Positions 1 through 8,937 of a stretch of DNA of 64,000 nucleotides are shown here, piece by piece (position 1 is the first letter of the stretch; every line of letters starts with the position of its first letter). Origin of the DNA: Rhizobium sp. Leaf262 (lineage in GTDB: Bacteria; Pseudomonadota; Alphaproteobacteria; Rhizobiales; Rhizobiaceae); NCBI RefSeq assembly GCF_001422245.1, contig NZ_LMMM01000001.1, positions 311,422 to 375,421 on the forward strand, written 5' to 3'. Under the pieces are notes generated by a model. That model was not told the DNA's origin. It searched no databases and was given only the letters and a program-made list of their open reading frames with translations. The position numbers and the translations under genes were made by a program.

Positions 1-35
1 GTTTCATTGAACCAATTCGAAATTGGTACGAACCA

Positions 36-785
36 TTGGATCAGAAATCCGACGCCAGAGCACCGGAAAATTCCAACTACGCACTTGAAAGACTGCGTGA
101 GTTGCTGCGTGTCACCACGCTTTCGTCGGACGGGAAGTTGCCAACCGAGCGGCTGTTGTCCGAACGGTTTGGCGTTGGAAGACGAGAAATACGCCGTGCG
201 CTAGAGGTTCTGGAAGCCGAAGGTCTGATCTGGCGCAAGCAGGGGGCGGGGACGTTCCTTGGCCAGAAGCCGGATAGCTGGAGCGACCACGCGGCCAGTC
301 TTGTGTCTGGAACCAATTTCATGGAAATCATGGAAGTGCGCCTGCGACTGGAGCCTCAGCTTGCGCAACTGGCAGCCATGCGCGCGAAAGACAGTGATAT
401 CCAGCGTATGCGCGATCTGCGCGACAAGATTTACGAGCGCACAGATGCGGATTGGCGCGAGCTTTGGGACGGTTCTCTTCACCGGTTGATCGCGCAGACG
501 GCTGGAAACCAGCTCTTCCTGTCGCTTTTCGATGTCATCAACCGCGTCCGCCAGGATCCTGTGTGGCAGTCGGTGCGTGAGCGCGCCAGAAAGCAGGACA
601 GGACATTGAAGGAATCGCGCGATCAGCACACCGATATCATTGAGGCTATTGCGTCTCGCGATCCGGAGCGCGCCGGGGAGGCCATGCGCAATCACCTGTT
701 GACGCTTCAGGAGCGTTTGATCCGCCAGACATCGATGGCCACGCAGGACGTGTCCGCCTCTGTTGCGGAGACCGAGCCACACTGA
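36..785 (+). CDS. GntR-family (FadR/FCD subfamily) transcriptional regulator, 5' end uncertain
   Basis: A one-domain DNA-binding regulator with a ligand-binding helical domain. Residues about 14-75 form the GntR winged helix (KLPTERLLSERFGVGRREI, then a wing ending in GAGTFLG). Residues about 95-225 are an FCD-type all-helical domain with the spaced histidines expected for metal or carboxylate binding (SLHRLIAQ, DQHTDII, MRNHL). The first usable start in frame is a TTG at 36, but the frame is open to the window edge, so the true start may lie upstream and the gene may be partial. It lies 72 bases upstream of a peptide-type ABC importer in the same direction and is probably its local regulator. 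The family is clear; the effector is unknown. Confidence 0.85.
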   Translation: MDQKSDARAPENSNYALERLRELLRVTTLSSDGKLPTERLLSERFGVGRREIRRALEVLEAEGLIWRKQGAGTFLGQKPDSWSDHAASLVSGTNFMEIMEVRLRLEPQLAQLAAMRAKDSDIQRMRDLRDKIYERTDADWRELWDGSLHRLIAQTAGNQLFLSLFDVINRVRQDPVWQSVRERARKQDRTLKESRDQHTDIIEAIASRDPERAGEAMRNHLLTLQERLIRQTSMATQDVSASVAETEPH

Positions 786-857
786 AATCAGACGACGTCA
801 TCAATCAGAGACCGGAAAACCGGCCGATTTGAGATAACCACCAAGGGAACAAAGACA

Positions 858-2369
858 ATGAAACGACTTGCTAGACTTTCCGGACTGCTTCTCCTCGGCA
901 CCCTTTTGGCAACGCCGGCGCTGTCGGCAAATCTGCGGATTGGCCTCATGGACGATGCAGATGTGTTGGACCCGGCGCAATCGCGCACATTCGTTGGCCG
1001 CATCGTCTATACCAGCCTATGCGACAAGCTTCTCGATCTCGACAACAATCTCGCCGTCATTCCGCAGCTCGCCACCAAATGGGCGTGGGGTGACAACGGC
1101 GGTACGTTGACGATGGACTTACGTGAAGGCGTGGTTTTCCATGATGGGACGCCGTTCAACGCCGAGGCGGTTGTTTACAATATAGACCGCAACATGACGC
1201 TGCCGGAATCGCGGCGCAAGAGCGAACTTGCCTCCGTGGCCAAGGTCGAAGCGACCGGACCGTATCAGGTCAAGTTCACGCTGAAGAGCCCGGATGCCAG
1301 TCTGCTCGCGCAGCTTTCCGACCGCGCTGGCATGATGATTTCCCCGACGGCTGGCAAGGAGTTGGGCGCCAACTTCAGCAAGAAGCCGGTTTGCTCCGGT
1401 GCCTTCAAATTCGTTGAACGCGTCCAGCAGGACCGCATTGTTCTGGAGAAGTTTGCCGATTACTGGAACAAGGACAATATCTTCATCGACAAGGTCACGT
1501 TCCTGCCGATCCCCGATACGACTGTGCGTCTGGCCAACCTGCAATCGGGCGATCTCGATCTTGCAGAGCGCATTTCCGCATCGGACGTGGCGGCCGTGAA
1601 GGCAGACGGCAAGCTTAATTACGGTGAGATCGTCGGGCCCGGTTACATGGCCTTGTATGTCAACATCGGCAATGGTGCCAAGGCCGACAATCCGTTTGGC
1701 AAGGACAAGCGCCTGCGCCAGGCTTTCTCCCTGTCCATCGACCGCGAGGCTATCAATCAGGTCGTGTTTGAAGGCACCGCCATGGCGGGCAATCAGCCGT
1801 GGCCACCGACGAGCCCTTGGTACAACAAGGACATTCCGGTTCCCGCTCGCGACGTGGAGAAGGCAAAGGCGTTGATGAAAGAAGCGGGTTTCGACAAATA
1901 CGAAATCGAGCTCCAGCATGCCAACAACACCACGCAGACGCAGGCCATGCAGGTGATCCAGTCGATGGCTGCCGAAGCGGGTTTCGATGTGAAGCTAAAG
2001 GCCACGGAATTCGCAACGCTACTGTCGGAGCAGACGGCTGGCAATTACGTTCTGTCGCGTTCCGATTGGTCCGGTCGTTCTGATCCTGATGGCAACATCC
2101 ACCAGTTCGTGACCTGCAAAGGTGGTATCAACGACACCAAATATTGCAATCCTGAAGTCGACAAGCTGCTGAACGAGGCGCGCGCATCGACGGACAATAC
2201 CGTGCGCAAGACCAAATACGATGCCGCGACCAAAATCCTAGATGAGGATCTGCCGCTGATCTATCTCGGCCATCAGGCATATCTCTATGCCTACTCCAAG
2301 AAGATCACCGGTTTCACTCCTTCCGGCGACGGCATGATCCGCCTGACGGGGGTGAAGAAAGCAGACTAG
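858..2369 (+). CDS. Peptide-type ABC transporter substrate-binding protein (SBP_bac_5 family)
   Basis: This is the periplasmic receptor of a dipeptide/oligopeptide/glutathione-type ABC importer. A signal peptide occupies residues 1-24, with cleavage likely after ATPALSA. The mature part has the family 5 features: a start of the NLRIGLMDDADVLDPA type, a GGTLTMDLREGVVFHDGTPF stretch, and the usual length near 500 residues. Start is ATG 858. It is the first structural gene of an operon with two permeases, a gamma-glutamyltransferase and a fused ATPase. That content resembles the GsiABCD glutathione importer, but ligand specificity cannot be read from the sequence. Confidence 0.9.
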   Translation: MKRLARLSGLLLLGTLLATPALSANLRIGLMDDADVLDPAQSRTFVGRIVYTSLCDKLLDLDNNLAVIPQLATKWAWGDNGGTLTMDLREGVVFHDGTPFNAEAVVYNIDRNMTLPESRRKSELASVAKVEATGPYQVKFTLKSPDASLLAQLSDRAGMMISPTAGKELGANFSKKPVCSGAFKFVERVQQDRIVLEKFADYWNKDNIFIDKVTFLPIPDTTVRLANLQSGDLDLAERISASDVAAVKADGKLNYGEIVGPGYMALYVNIGNGAKADNPFGKDKRLRQAFSLSIDREAINQVVFEGTAMAGNQPWPPTSPWYNKDIPVPARDVEKAKALMKEAGFDKYEIELQHANNTTQTQAMQVIQSMAAEAGFDVKLKATEFATLLSEQTAGNYVLSRSDWSGRSDPDGNIHQFVTCKGGINDTKYCNPEVDKLLNEARASTDNTVRKTKYDAATKILDEDLPLIYLGHQAYLYAYSKKITGFTPSGDGMIRLTGVKKAD

Positions 2370-2386
2370 GCCTGCATTGAATAGAG

Positions 2387-2419
2387 TGCGGGGCGCATCC
2401 CTTAAGCCTGCGTCCCGCA
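2387..2419 (+). promoter_or_regulatory. RNA hairpin between binding-protein and permease genes
   Basis: Arms TGCGGGGCGCA (2387-2397) and TGCGTCCCGCA (2409-2419) pair over 11 bases with one G-U, around an 11-base loop. No run of T follows, so it is more likely a 3' stabiliser or partial terminator that raises the binding protein over the permeases than a full terminator. Confidence 0.5.
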
Positions 2420-2458
2420 TCCCGGTCCTGAGCCTAGCCCGTATAAGGATTTGCTTCC

Positions 2459-3406
2459 ATGCATATCTACATCGCAAAGCGGCTGCTGGTAGCAATACCG
2501 ACGCTGCTGATCATCTCCGTTTTCGTCTTTTCGCTGCAGAAGCTGTTGCCGGGAGATCCCATTCTCGCCATGGCGGGTGAGGAGCGTGATCCCGCCGTCA
2601 TCGAGCTGTTGCGCGAAAAGTACCGGATGAACGATCCCGTCATTTACCAGTATTTTTACTGGATCGGTTCGGTGGTTCAGGGCGATTTTGGTGTTTCGTT
2701 GCGCACCAACCAGCCGGTTCTGGAACTGGTGGCGGAAAAGCTGCCGGTGACGATCCAGCTGGCGCTGATGTCGATGTTCTTCGCCTTTGCCATTGGTGTT
2801 CCCATGGGCATTCTGGCCGCGGTCAAGCAGAACACATGGATTGATTACGTCGCCAATATCGTAGCGCTCTCGGGCCTGTCGATCCCGAATTTCTGGCTCG
2901 GCATCATGCTGATTTTGTTCGTTTCCGTCCAACTCGGCTGGCTTCCGGCTTCGGGCTACGAGTCCATCTTTGTCGATCCCGTTCGATCGCTGCAAACCAT
3001 GATCATGCCGTCCTTCGTGCTGGGCACGGGGCTTGCCGCAACGCTGATGCGTCATACGCGTTCGTCCATGCTGTCGGTGATGAAGTCGGATTATATCCGC
3101 ACTGCGCGCGCCAAGGGCCTGTCCACGCGTGAAGTCGTGCTCAGTCACTCGTTCCGCAACGCACTTTTGCCAGTCATCACGCTGACGGCGCTGCTGTTCG
3201 GGGAGCTTCTGGCCGGTGCTGTTCTGACCGAGCAGATTTTCACTATCCCCGGCTTCGGCAAGCTGATCGTCGATGCCGTATTCAACCGTGACTATGCCGT
3301 CGTACAGGGTGTTGTGCTGTGCACGGCGGTCGGGTTTATCTTCATGAACCTGCTGGCCGATGTGGTGACCGTTCTTCTCAATCCACGCATGAGGGCAGCG
3401 ATATGA
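2459..3406 (+). CDS. Peptide-type ABC transporter permease, DppB/GsiC family
   Basis: Inner-membrane permease of 315 residues, the usual length for DppB-type subunits. It has an N-terminal transmembrane helix (IAKRLLVAIPTLLIISVFVF), the signature PGDPI shortly after, several further hydrophobic segments, and the cytoplasmic EAA-type loop ARAKGLSTREVVLSHSFRN that contacts the ATPase. Start ATG 2459 follows AAGGAT. Its stop codon overlaps the start of the next permease by four bases (ATGA), indicating translational coupling. It would pair with the next gene to form the channel. Confidence 0.93.
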   Translation: MHIYIAKRLLVAIPTLLIISVFVFSLQKLLPGDPILAMAGEERDPAVIELLREKYRMNDPVIYQYFYWIGSVVQGDFGVSLRTNQPVLELVAEKLPVTIQLALMSMFFAFAIGVPMGILAAVKQNTWIDYVANIVALSGLSIPNFWLGIMLILFVSVQLGWLPASGYESIFVDPVRSLQTMIMPSFVLGTGLAATLMRHTRSSMLSVMKSDYIRTARAKGLSTREVVLSHSFRNALLPVITLTALLFGELLAGAVLTEQIFTIPGFGKLIVDAVFNRDYAVVQGVVLCTAVGFIFMNLLADVVTVLLNPRMRAAI

Positions 3407-4278
3407 GCATGTCCTCACAGCTTATTCCCGCGCAAAATCCCAAGGCCAATCAAAGTCGCGCCTGGAAAAAGATGAAGCGTAATCGCAGTGCGATTGCCGG
3501 TCTCATCATCATCACCTTCTTCACGTTGTTGGCCATCGCTGCACCTGTGCTACCGCTGGCCGATCCCATTGCCACGAGCTGGGGTGCCATCCGCAAGGCA
3601 CCGTCGGCGGCGCATTGGCTGGGTACCGATGACATCGGTCGTGATGTTCTTTCGAGAATGATATGGGGTGCACAGGCGTCCTTGATGGCCGGCGTCATTT
3701 CGGTTGCAATTGCCGTTCTGCTGGGCGTTCCCTTCGGCCTCGTCTCCGGTTATTTCGGCGGATGGGTCGATCAGGTGATCTCGCGTATCACCGAAGCCTT
3801 TCTCGCCATGCCGTTTCTCATCATGGCCATCGCACTTGCCGCCTTTCTGGGACCAAGCCTGACCAACGCCATGATCGCCATCGGCCTGTCCGCCATGCCC
3901 ATCTTCGTGCGGCTGACGCGCTCACAGGTCATGGCCGTCAAGACCGAGGACTATATCGAGGGCGCGCGCTCCATCGGGCTTGGCCACGGCGATATCATGC
4001 TGCGCTATATCCTGCCCAACATCGTGCCCCCGATCATCGTACAGGCGACGCTGACGGTGGCGACGGCGATCATCGCGGAAGCCAGCCTGTCCTTCCTCGG
4101 CTTGGGCCAGCAAGCGCCCGCACCAAGCTGGGGTTCGATGCTGAACGTCGCCAAGAACTTTCTGACGCAAGCGCCGTGGATGGCGATGTGGCCGGGGGCC
4201 GCGATCTTCTTTGTCGTGATCGGCTTCAATCTGCTGGGCGATGGTCTGCGCGATGCGCTCGACCCGCGCGAAAACTAA
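3403..4278 (+). CDS. Peptide-type ABC transporter permease, DppC/GsiD family
   Basis: Second inner-membrane permease of 291 residues. The N-terminal OppC_N-like region contains the first membrane helix (AIAGLIIITFFTLLAIAAPV), followed by the LGTDDIGRDVLSRMIWGA signature of DppC proteins and the EAA loop ARSIGLGHGDIMLRYILPN. An upstream in-frame start inside the previous gene is possible, but ATG 3403, overlapping the previous stop as ATGA, gives the usual family length. The next gene starts 23 bases after its stop. Confidence 0.93.
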   Translation: MSMSSQLIPAQNPKANQSRAWKKMKRNRSAIAGLIIITFFTLLAIAAPVLPLADPIATSWGAIRKAPSAAHWLGTDDIGRDVLSRMIWGAQASLMAGVISVAIAVLLGVPFGLVSGYFGGWVDQVISRITEAFLAMPFLIMAIALAAFLGPSLTNAMIAIGLSAMPIFVRLTRSQVMAVKTEDYIEGARSIGLGHGDIMLRYILPNIVPPIIVQATLTVATAIIAEASLSFLGLGQQAPAPSWGSMLNVAKNFLTQAPWMAMWPGAAIFFVVIGFNLLGDGLRDALDPREN

Positions 4279-4300
4279 GACTTCCCAAGAGGACATTGTC

Positions 4301-6085
4301 ATGAACGCATTCACCACCCGCCCGGAAATTCTCGGTACCTTCGGCGTCGTCACCTCCACCCACTGGATCGCCTCTGCCGTCGGCATGAGCATTCTCGAAA
4401 AGGGCGGCAATGCCTTCGATGCTGCCGTTGCCACCGGTTTCGTGTTGCAGGTTCTGGAGCCCCACCTGAACGGACCGGGCGGTGATATGCCCGCCATCAT
4501 CTATTCCAAGAAGAAGGATAAGGTCGAGGTTATCTGTGCGCAGGGCACCGCGCCTGCGGGTGCCACCATCGAGCATTATACCGCCGAAGGCATCGACCTC
4601 ATTCCCGGCGACGGGCTGCTATCAACCGTTATTCCCGGGGCCTTCGATGGCTGGATGCTGATGCTACGCGACTACGGTACCATGAGTGTTCGTGAGGTGC
4701 TGGAACCATCGATCTATTACCTCGAAAACGGCCACCCGATGCTGCCGCGCGTGTCCGCGACCATCAAGGGTCTGGCTGAGTTCTTCCAGAAGGAGTGGCC
4801 AACCTCTTATGAAACATGGCTTCCGGGTGGTGTCGCACCTGAACCCCTGTCGAGCTTCAAGAATCCTGTTCTGGCCGAGACATGGAAGCGGATCATCGCC
4901 GCCTCCGAGGCGAAATCGGACCGCGATGCCGGCATCGATGCCGCCCGTGATGCTTTCTATCGCGGTTTCGTCGCCGAGGCGATCGGCGATTATCTCGAGA
5001 CCGCAGAGGTCATGGACGCCAGCGGCAACCGTCATAAAGGCGTTCTGAGCGCCGAGGATATGGCCAATTGGACGGCCACCATCGAAGAACCCACCACCTA
5101 TGATTACCACGGCTGGACCATTGCCAAGACCGGATCATGGGGGCAGGGGCCGGTCCTGCTGCAATCGCTGGCTCTGCTGAAGGGAATCGATATCGGCTCC
5201 ATGGACCCGGCAGGGGTCGATTTCGTGCACACCGTTGTCGAGGCCATGAAGCTCTCCTATGCCGACCGTGAGGTCTACTATGGCGATCCGGAATTTTCGC
5301 AAATCCCGATCCAGACTCTGCTCTCGGATGGTTACAATGACGAGCGCCGAAAGCTGATCACCGACAGGGCGTCGATGGACCTGCGTCCCGGTCGCATTCC
5401 CGGCTTCGATGCGCAGCATGACCTGACCATGAACATGGTCAACTCCATGGCTGGCATCGGTGCGGTCTATGAGCCCACCATGTCGCATCTCACCGAAAAG
5501 CGGGGCGATACCGTCCATATCGATGTTATCGACCGGGACGGCAACATGGTGTCGGTCACGCCGTCGGGTGGCTGGCTGCAATCCTCCCCGATCATTCCCG
5601 GCCTTGGCTTTTGCCTGAACTCGCGTGCGCAGATGTTCTGGATGAAACCCGGTCTGCCGACATCGCTGGCACCGGGCAAGCGTCCGCGCACGACGTTGAC
5701 GCCATCGCTCGGCCTGTTCGAGGGCAAGCCCACACTCGCCTTTGGCACGCCGGGCGGCGACCAGCAGGATCAGTGGCAATTGGCCTTCTTCTTGCGCTAC
5801 GCGCATTTCGGCATGAATTTGCAGCAGGCCATCGACCTGCCGCTGTTCCACACCACGCATTTCCCGGGCTCTTTCTACCCACGCACCCGCCAGCCCGGCA
5901 ATGTCATGATCGAAAGCAGCATTGGCGAGCAGGCACTGGCCGATCTCAAATCCCGTGGGCACGATATCACCGTAGCCGACCCATGGACGGTCGGTCGCCT
6001 CACCGCCGCGCGCCGCGATGCCGATGGTCTTTTAAGAGCCGCTGCCACGCCACGCCTCATGCAAGCCTATGCAGTGGGGAGATGA
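4301..6085 (+). CDS. ggt: Gamma-glutamyltransferase family protein, probably cytoplasmic
   Basis: N-terminal-nucleophile hydrolase that cleaves or transfers gamma-glutamyl groups, for example from glutathione. It has 594 residues from ATG 4301, the normal length of the proenzyme. The autoprocessing site is visible as GDTVHIDVIDRDGNMVSVT, giving Thr404 as the predicted nucleophile and N-terminus of the small subunit; glycine-rich stretches typical of the family (GNAFDAAVATGF, TPSGGW) are present. Unlike the classical periplasmic enzymes it begins MNAFTTRPEILGTFG with no signal peptide. It sits between the permease and ATPase genes of an importer, so it probably acts on imported gamma-glutamyl compounds in the cytoplasm. 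Substrate is inferred. Confidence 0.88.
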   Translation: MNAFTTRPEILGTFGVVTSTHWIASAVGMSILEKGGNAFDAAVATGFVLQVLEPHLNGPGGDMPAIIYSKKKDKVEVICAQGTAPAGATIEHYTAEGIDLIPGDGLLSTVIPGAFDGWMLMLRDYGTMSVREVLEPSIYYLENGHPMLPRVSATIKGLAEFFQKEWPTSYETWLPGGVAPEPLSSFKNPVLAETWKRIIAASEAKSDRDAGIDAARDAFYRGFVAEAIGDYLETAEVMDASGNRHKGVLSAEDMANWTATIEEPTTYDYHGWTIAKTGSWGQGPVLLQSLALLKGIDIGSMDPAGVDFVHTVVEAMKLSYADREVYYGDPEFSQIPIQTLLSDGYNDERRKLITDRASMDLRPGRIPGFDAQHDLTMNMVNSMAGIGAVYEPTMSHLTEKRGDTVHIDVIDRDGNMVSVTPSGGWLQSSPIIPGLGFCLNSRAQMFWMKPGLPTSLAPGKRPRTTLTPSLGLFEGKPTLAFGTPGGDQQDQWQLAFFLRYAHFGMNLQQAIDLPLFHTTHFPGSFYPRTRQPGNVMIESSIGEQALADLKSRGHDITVADPWTVGRLTAARRDADGLLRAAATPRLMQAYAVGR

Positions 6086-6089
6086 TGTC

Positions 6090-7919
6090 ATGACCGAAAC
6101 CGTGAAAGTATCGCCGCGCGAGACTGTTTTATCGGTTCAAGACCTCACCACCTCTTTTCTGGTGGATGGCGAGTGGAAAAGCGTCGTGCGAGACCTCTTC
6201 TTCGAAGTGAAGGCCGGTGAAACTGTCGCCATCGTAGGGGAGAGCGGCTCTGGCAAAAGCGTGACCTCGTTGTCGATCATGCGCCTATTGGAAACGCGCT
6301 CCAGTCGCATCGAAGGCCAGGTGATGCTGGGTGGCAAAGATGTTCTTGCCATTTCCGAAAAAGACATGCGCGCAGTGCGCGGCAATGACATGGCGATGAT
6401 TTTTCAGGAGCCGATGACGTCGCTCAATCCTGTCTTCACCATTGGGCGGCAAATTTCAGAGGTCCTGACGCGCCACAAGGGCATGAACAAGGCGCAAGCA
6501 CGGGCAGAAACCATCCGTCTTCTGGAAAAGGTGCGCATTCCAAATGCCCAGGGCCGTTTCGACGAATATCCTCACCAGTTTTCCGGCGGCATGCGCCAGC
6601 GCGTCATGATCGCGATGGCCTTGGCATCGAAACCGAAGCTTCTGATTGCCGACGAGCCGACAACGGCGCTCGACGTGACGATCCAGGGTCAGATTCTTGA
6701 CCTCATCAAGCAGTTGCAGGAAGAAGAGGGCATGGCCGTCCTTTTCATCACGCATGATATGGGTGTCGTCGCCGAAATCGCCGACCGCACCATCGTCATG
6801 TTTCGGGGCGATCAGGTGGAAACGGGCGCCACCGCCGATATCTTCCATCGCGGCCAGCATCCTTATACGCGCGCCCTGCTCGCAGCCGTCCCCAAGCTCG
6901 GTTCCATGGAGAGCCATGACTGGCCGTTACGCTTCCCGCGTGTCGATACATCGAGCGGTGCGATTTTTGAGGCCAAAGAGGTTCCAGACACCGTCGAGGG
7001 AGGGTTGACACCGGTTCTGTCGGTCAAGAATCTTGTGACGCGTTTCGATGTCGGTTCGGGCCTGTTCGGTCGAAAGACCGGTGCCGTCCATGCTGTCGAA
7101 AATGTTTCTTTCGATCTGTTTCAGGGTGAGACCCTGTCCCTCGTCGGCGAGTCGGGTTGCGGAAAGTCTACGACGGGACGTTCGATTGCCCGGCTGGTGG
7201 AACCTCGCAGTGGAAGCGTGACACTGGATGGGTTCGATGTTCTCAGGCTCGATCAGGTCGCCTTGCGCAATATGCGCCGCAGCGTGCAGATGATCTTTCA
7301 GGATCCTTTTTCCAGTCTCAATCCGCGCATGACGGTGGGCTATGCGGTGGCCGAACCCATGATCAAGCACAAGATTGCTTCGTCCTCCCAGGCCAAGCAG
7401 ATGGCGGCAGATCTGCTGGAGCGCGTCGGACTTTCTGCGTCCATGATGGATCGCTATCCTCATGAATTCTCCGGCGGTCAGCGTCAGCGCATTGCCATTG
7501 CCCGCGCATTGGCGCTCAATCCCAAAGTCATCATCGCGGATGAAAGCGTGTCGGCACTGGACGTCTCGATCAAGGCGCAGGTCTGCAATCTGCTCCTCGA
7601 TTTGCAGGAACAGTTCAAGATCGCTTTCCTGTTCATCAGCCATGACATGGCCGTCGTCGAGCGGGTCAGCCACCGCGTTGCGGTCATGTATCTAGGTGAA
7701 ATCGTCGAAATCGGCCCACGCGCATCGATTTTCGCCAACCCTCAGCATCCCTATACCAAGAAGCTGATGGCTGCTGTGCCGGTACCCGATCCGGCCAGAC
7801 GAGGGCTTCGTCGCAACGCGCCGATCGATGAGCTCAAAAGCCCGATCCGCCCGACAGGATATGTATCTCCGGCAAGGACCTACCGATCCGTCGCGCCGGG
7901 GCATCAAGTGCTGATCTGA
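6090..7919 (+). CDS. Fused two-domain ABC transporter ATP-binding protein, DppD-DppF/GsiA type
   Basis: A single 609-residue chain holding both ATPase domains of a peptide-type importer. Domain 1 has Walker A GESGSGKS, signature FSGGMRQRV and Walker [13 protein letters not shown]. Domain 2 has Walker [10 protein letters not shown], signature FSGGQRQRI and Walker [13 protein letters not shown]. Each domain ends with the oligopeptide ATPase C-terminal motif ([26 protein letters not shown]). Start ATG 6090 is preceded by GGGGAGATG and lies five bases after the transferase stop. A fused ATPase is the arrangement of GsiA, which together with the neighbouring transferase supports a glutathione or gamma-glutamyl peptide substrate, though this is not proven. 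Confidence 0.93.
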   Translation: MTETVKVSPRETVLSVQDLTTSFLVDGEWKSVVRDLFFEVKAGETVAIVGESGSGKSVTSLSIMRLLETRSSRIEGQVMLGGKDVLAISEKDMRAVRGNDMAMIFQEPMTSLNPVFTIGRQISEVLTRHKGMNKAQARAETIRLLEKVRIPNAQGRFDEYPHQFSGGMRQRVMIAMALASKPKLLIADEPTTALDVTIQGQILDLIKQLQEEEGMAVLFITHDMGVVAEIADRTIVMFRGDQVETGATADIFHRGQHPYTRALLAAVPKLGSMESHDWPLRFPRVDTSSGAIFEAKEVPDTVEGGLTPVLSVKNLVTRFDVGSGLFGRKTGAVHAVENVSFDLFQGETLSLVGESGCGKSTTGRSIARLVEPRSGSVTLDGFDVLRLDQVALRNMRRSVQMIFQDPFSSLNPRMTVGYAVAEPMIKHKIASSSQAKQMAADLLERVGLSASMMDRYPHEFSGGQRQRIAIARALALNPKVIIADESVSALDVSIKAQVCNLLLDLQEQFKIAFLFISHDMAVVERVSHRVAVMYLGEIVEIGPRASIFANPQHPYTKKLMAAVPVPDPARRGLRRNAPIDELKSPIRPTGYVSPARTYRSVAPGHQVLI

Positions 7920-8101
7920 TATCGTTTGACTGCAAGAACTGGTGACGTTTCACAGGGGGCGACAGGTTTCATGCGCAATCTGGCGGCATTCGATAAAGTT
8001 GGTGAGATTGTGCCGTACAAACCGTCGGCTTGTTCTGCCGCCGTCAGGGATATTTTAGGCGTTAACCCACCGCTATCGATTCGATACGCGCACCACTGCT
8101 C

Positions 8102-8731
8102 TCAACGAAGCTCTATCGTCTCGATCAGACGGTTTATATAGCTCGAAAATATCTTCACCATGTCAATCTCTTCAGGCGATCTGAGCCAGAGCATTTGAAG
8201 TCCGTCCATCATTCCTATCAACTCCGCTGCGATGGATGAGGGATCGATATCGGGTTTGATCTCGCCTTCGGATATGCCTTTTTGCAGGGAGAAGACGAGA
8301 TTTTTGGTGAGATGGCTCACTCGTAATGCGAACCACGTGCTTGCAGGGTGGTCTTTGGTCAGGCTTTCTGCATTGAGCACCGCAAATGCCTGGACGACAT
8401 TGGGAATAGCCTGATTCGACCTCGCAACATCTGTCAGACCGAGCAGGACTTTGCGCCAATCGTCGTACTTTGTACCCACAGACGACGCGCTCTCAAGGTC
8501 TCGCTTCTCAAGAACGGCGAGAAGCAAGTCCACTTTTGTTGGAAAATAGTGAAGAAGTCCGGGCAAAGACAGGCCGGCGTCAGCAGCGACAGCTGCGAAA
8601 GACGCGTTTTGATAGCCGTCCCGGGCAAAGTGCTGCATCGCTGCCGCAAGAATGGCCTGCCGGCGGATCGCGCCCTTGGGGGATTTGCGCTTCTTGCCAA
8701 GGGCCACACCTGCTTTGCGCTCATCGTCCAT
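8102..8731 (-). CDS. TetR-family transcriptional regulator
   Basis: A 209-residue repressor-type regulator. Residues about 16-62 form the TetR helix-turn-helix (RRQAILAAAMQHFARDGYQN, SFAAVAADAGLSLPGLLHYF); the remainder is a helical ligand-binding and dimerisation domain. It is transcribed away from the MFS and beta-glucosidase genes, and the 206-base gap between them holds an inverted repeat at 8855-8870. It probably represses that sugar operon and perhaps itself. The inducer is unknown, but a plant glucoside or its sugar is a reasonable guess. Confidence 0.9.
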   Translation of the reverse strand: MDDERKAGVALGKKRKSPKGAIRRQAILAAAMQHFARDGYQNASFAAVAADAGLSLPGLLHYFPTKVDLLLAVLEKRDLESASSVGTKYDDWRKVLLGLTDVARSNQAIPNVVQAFAVLNAESLTKDHPASTWFALRVSHLTKNLVFSLQKGISEGEIKPDIDPSSIAAELIGMMDGLQMLWLRSPEEIDMVKIFSSYINRLIETIELR

Positions 8732-8854
8732 TGTCTTCCACCCGTTTTAAAGCGGTTCTTTAGCCGGAATTTTCCGTCAGGTAACCCGGCAAAACCCACC
8801 GCAGACACCGTTTCACTCGGAAATTTATACGAGAGACGGTTGACTTGCCATAAT

Positions 8855-8870
8855 TACCGAGTAGTCGGTA
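8855..8870. promoter_or_regulatory. Candidate TetR operator
   Basis: Perfect six-base arms TACCGA and TCGGTA around GTAG, in the divergent gap between the TetR gene and the MFS gene. A TTGACT at 8840-8845 and CATAAT at 8849-8854 lie just upstream, so binding here could block a promoter for the MFS operon. Assignment to this TetR is by position only. Confidence 0.5.
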
Positions 8871-8937
8871 GGTTTAATGCGAAGTTCGGCGGAGGACGAC
8901 GTTGTTATCAAGTATATTGCGGTGGAGGTTTTCAAAA

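Noticed and set aside
2402-3418. Long leftward frames opposite permease and other genes
   Set aside because: Typical antisense frames of GC-rich coding DNA; the opposite strand carries complete, family-matching genes.
7926-8141. 71-codon frame after the fused ATPase gene
   Set aside because: Overlaps the 3' end of the TetR gene on the other strand, and has no family resemblance.
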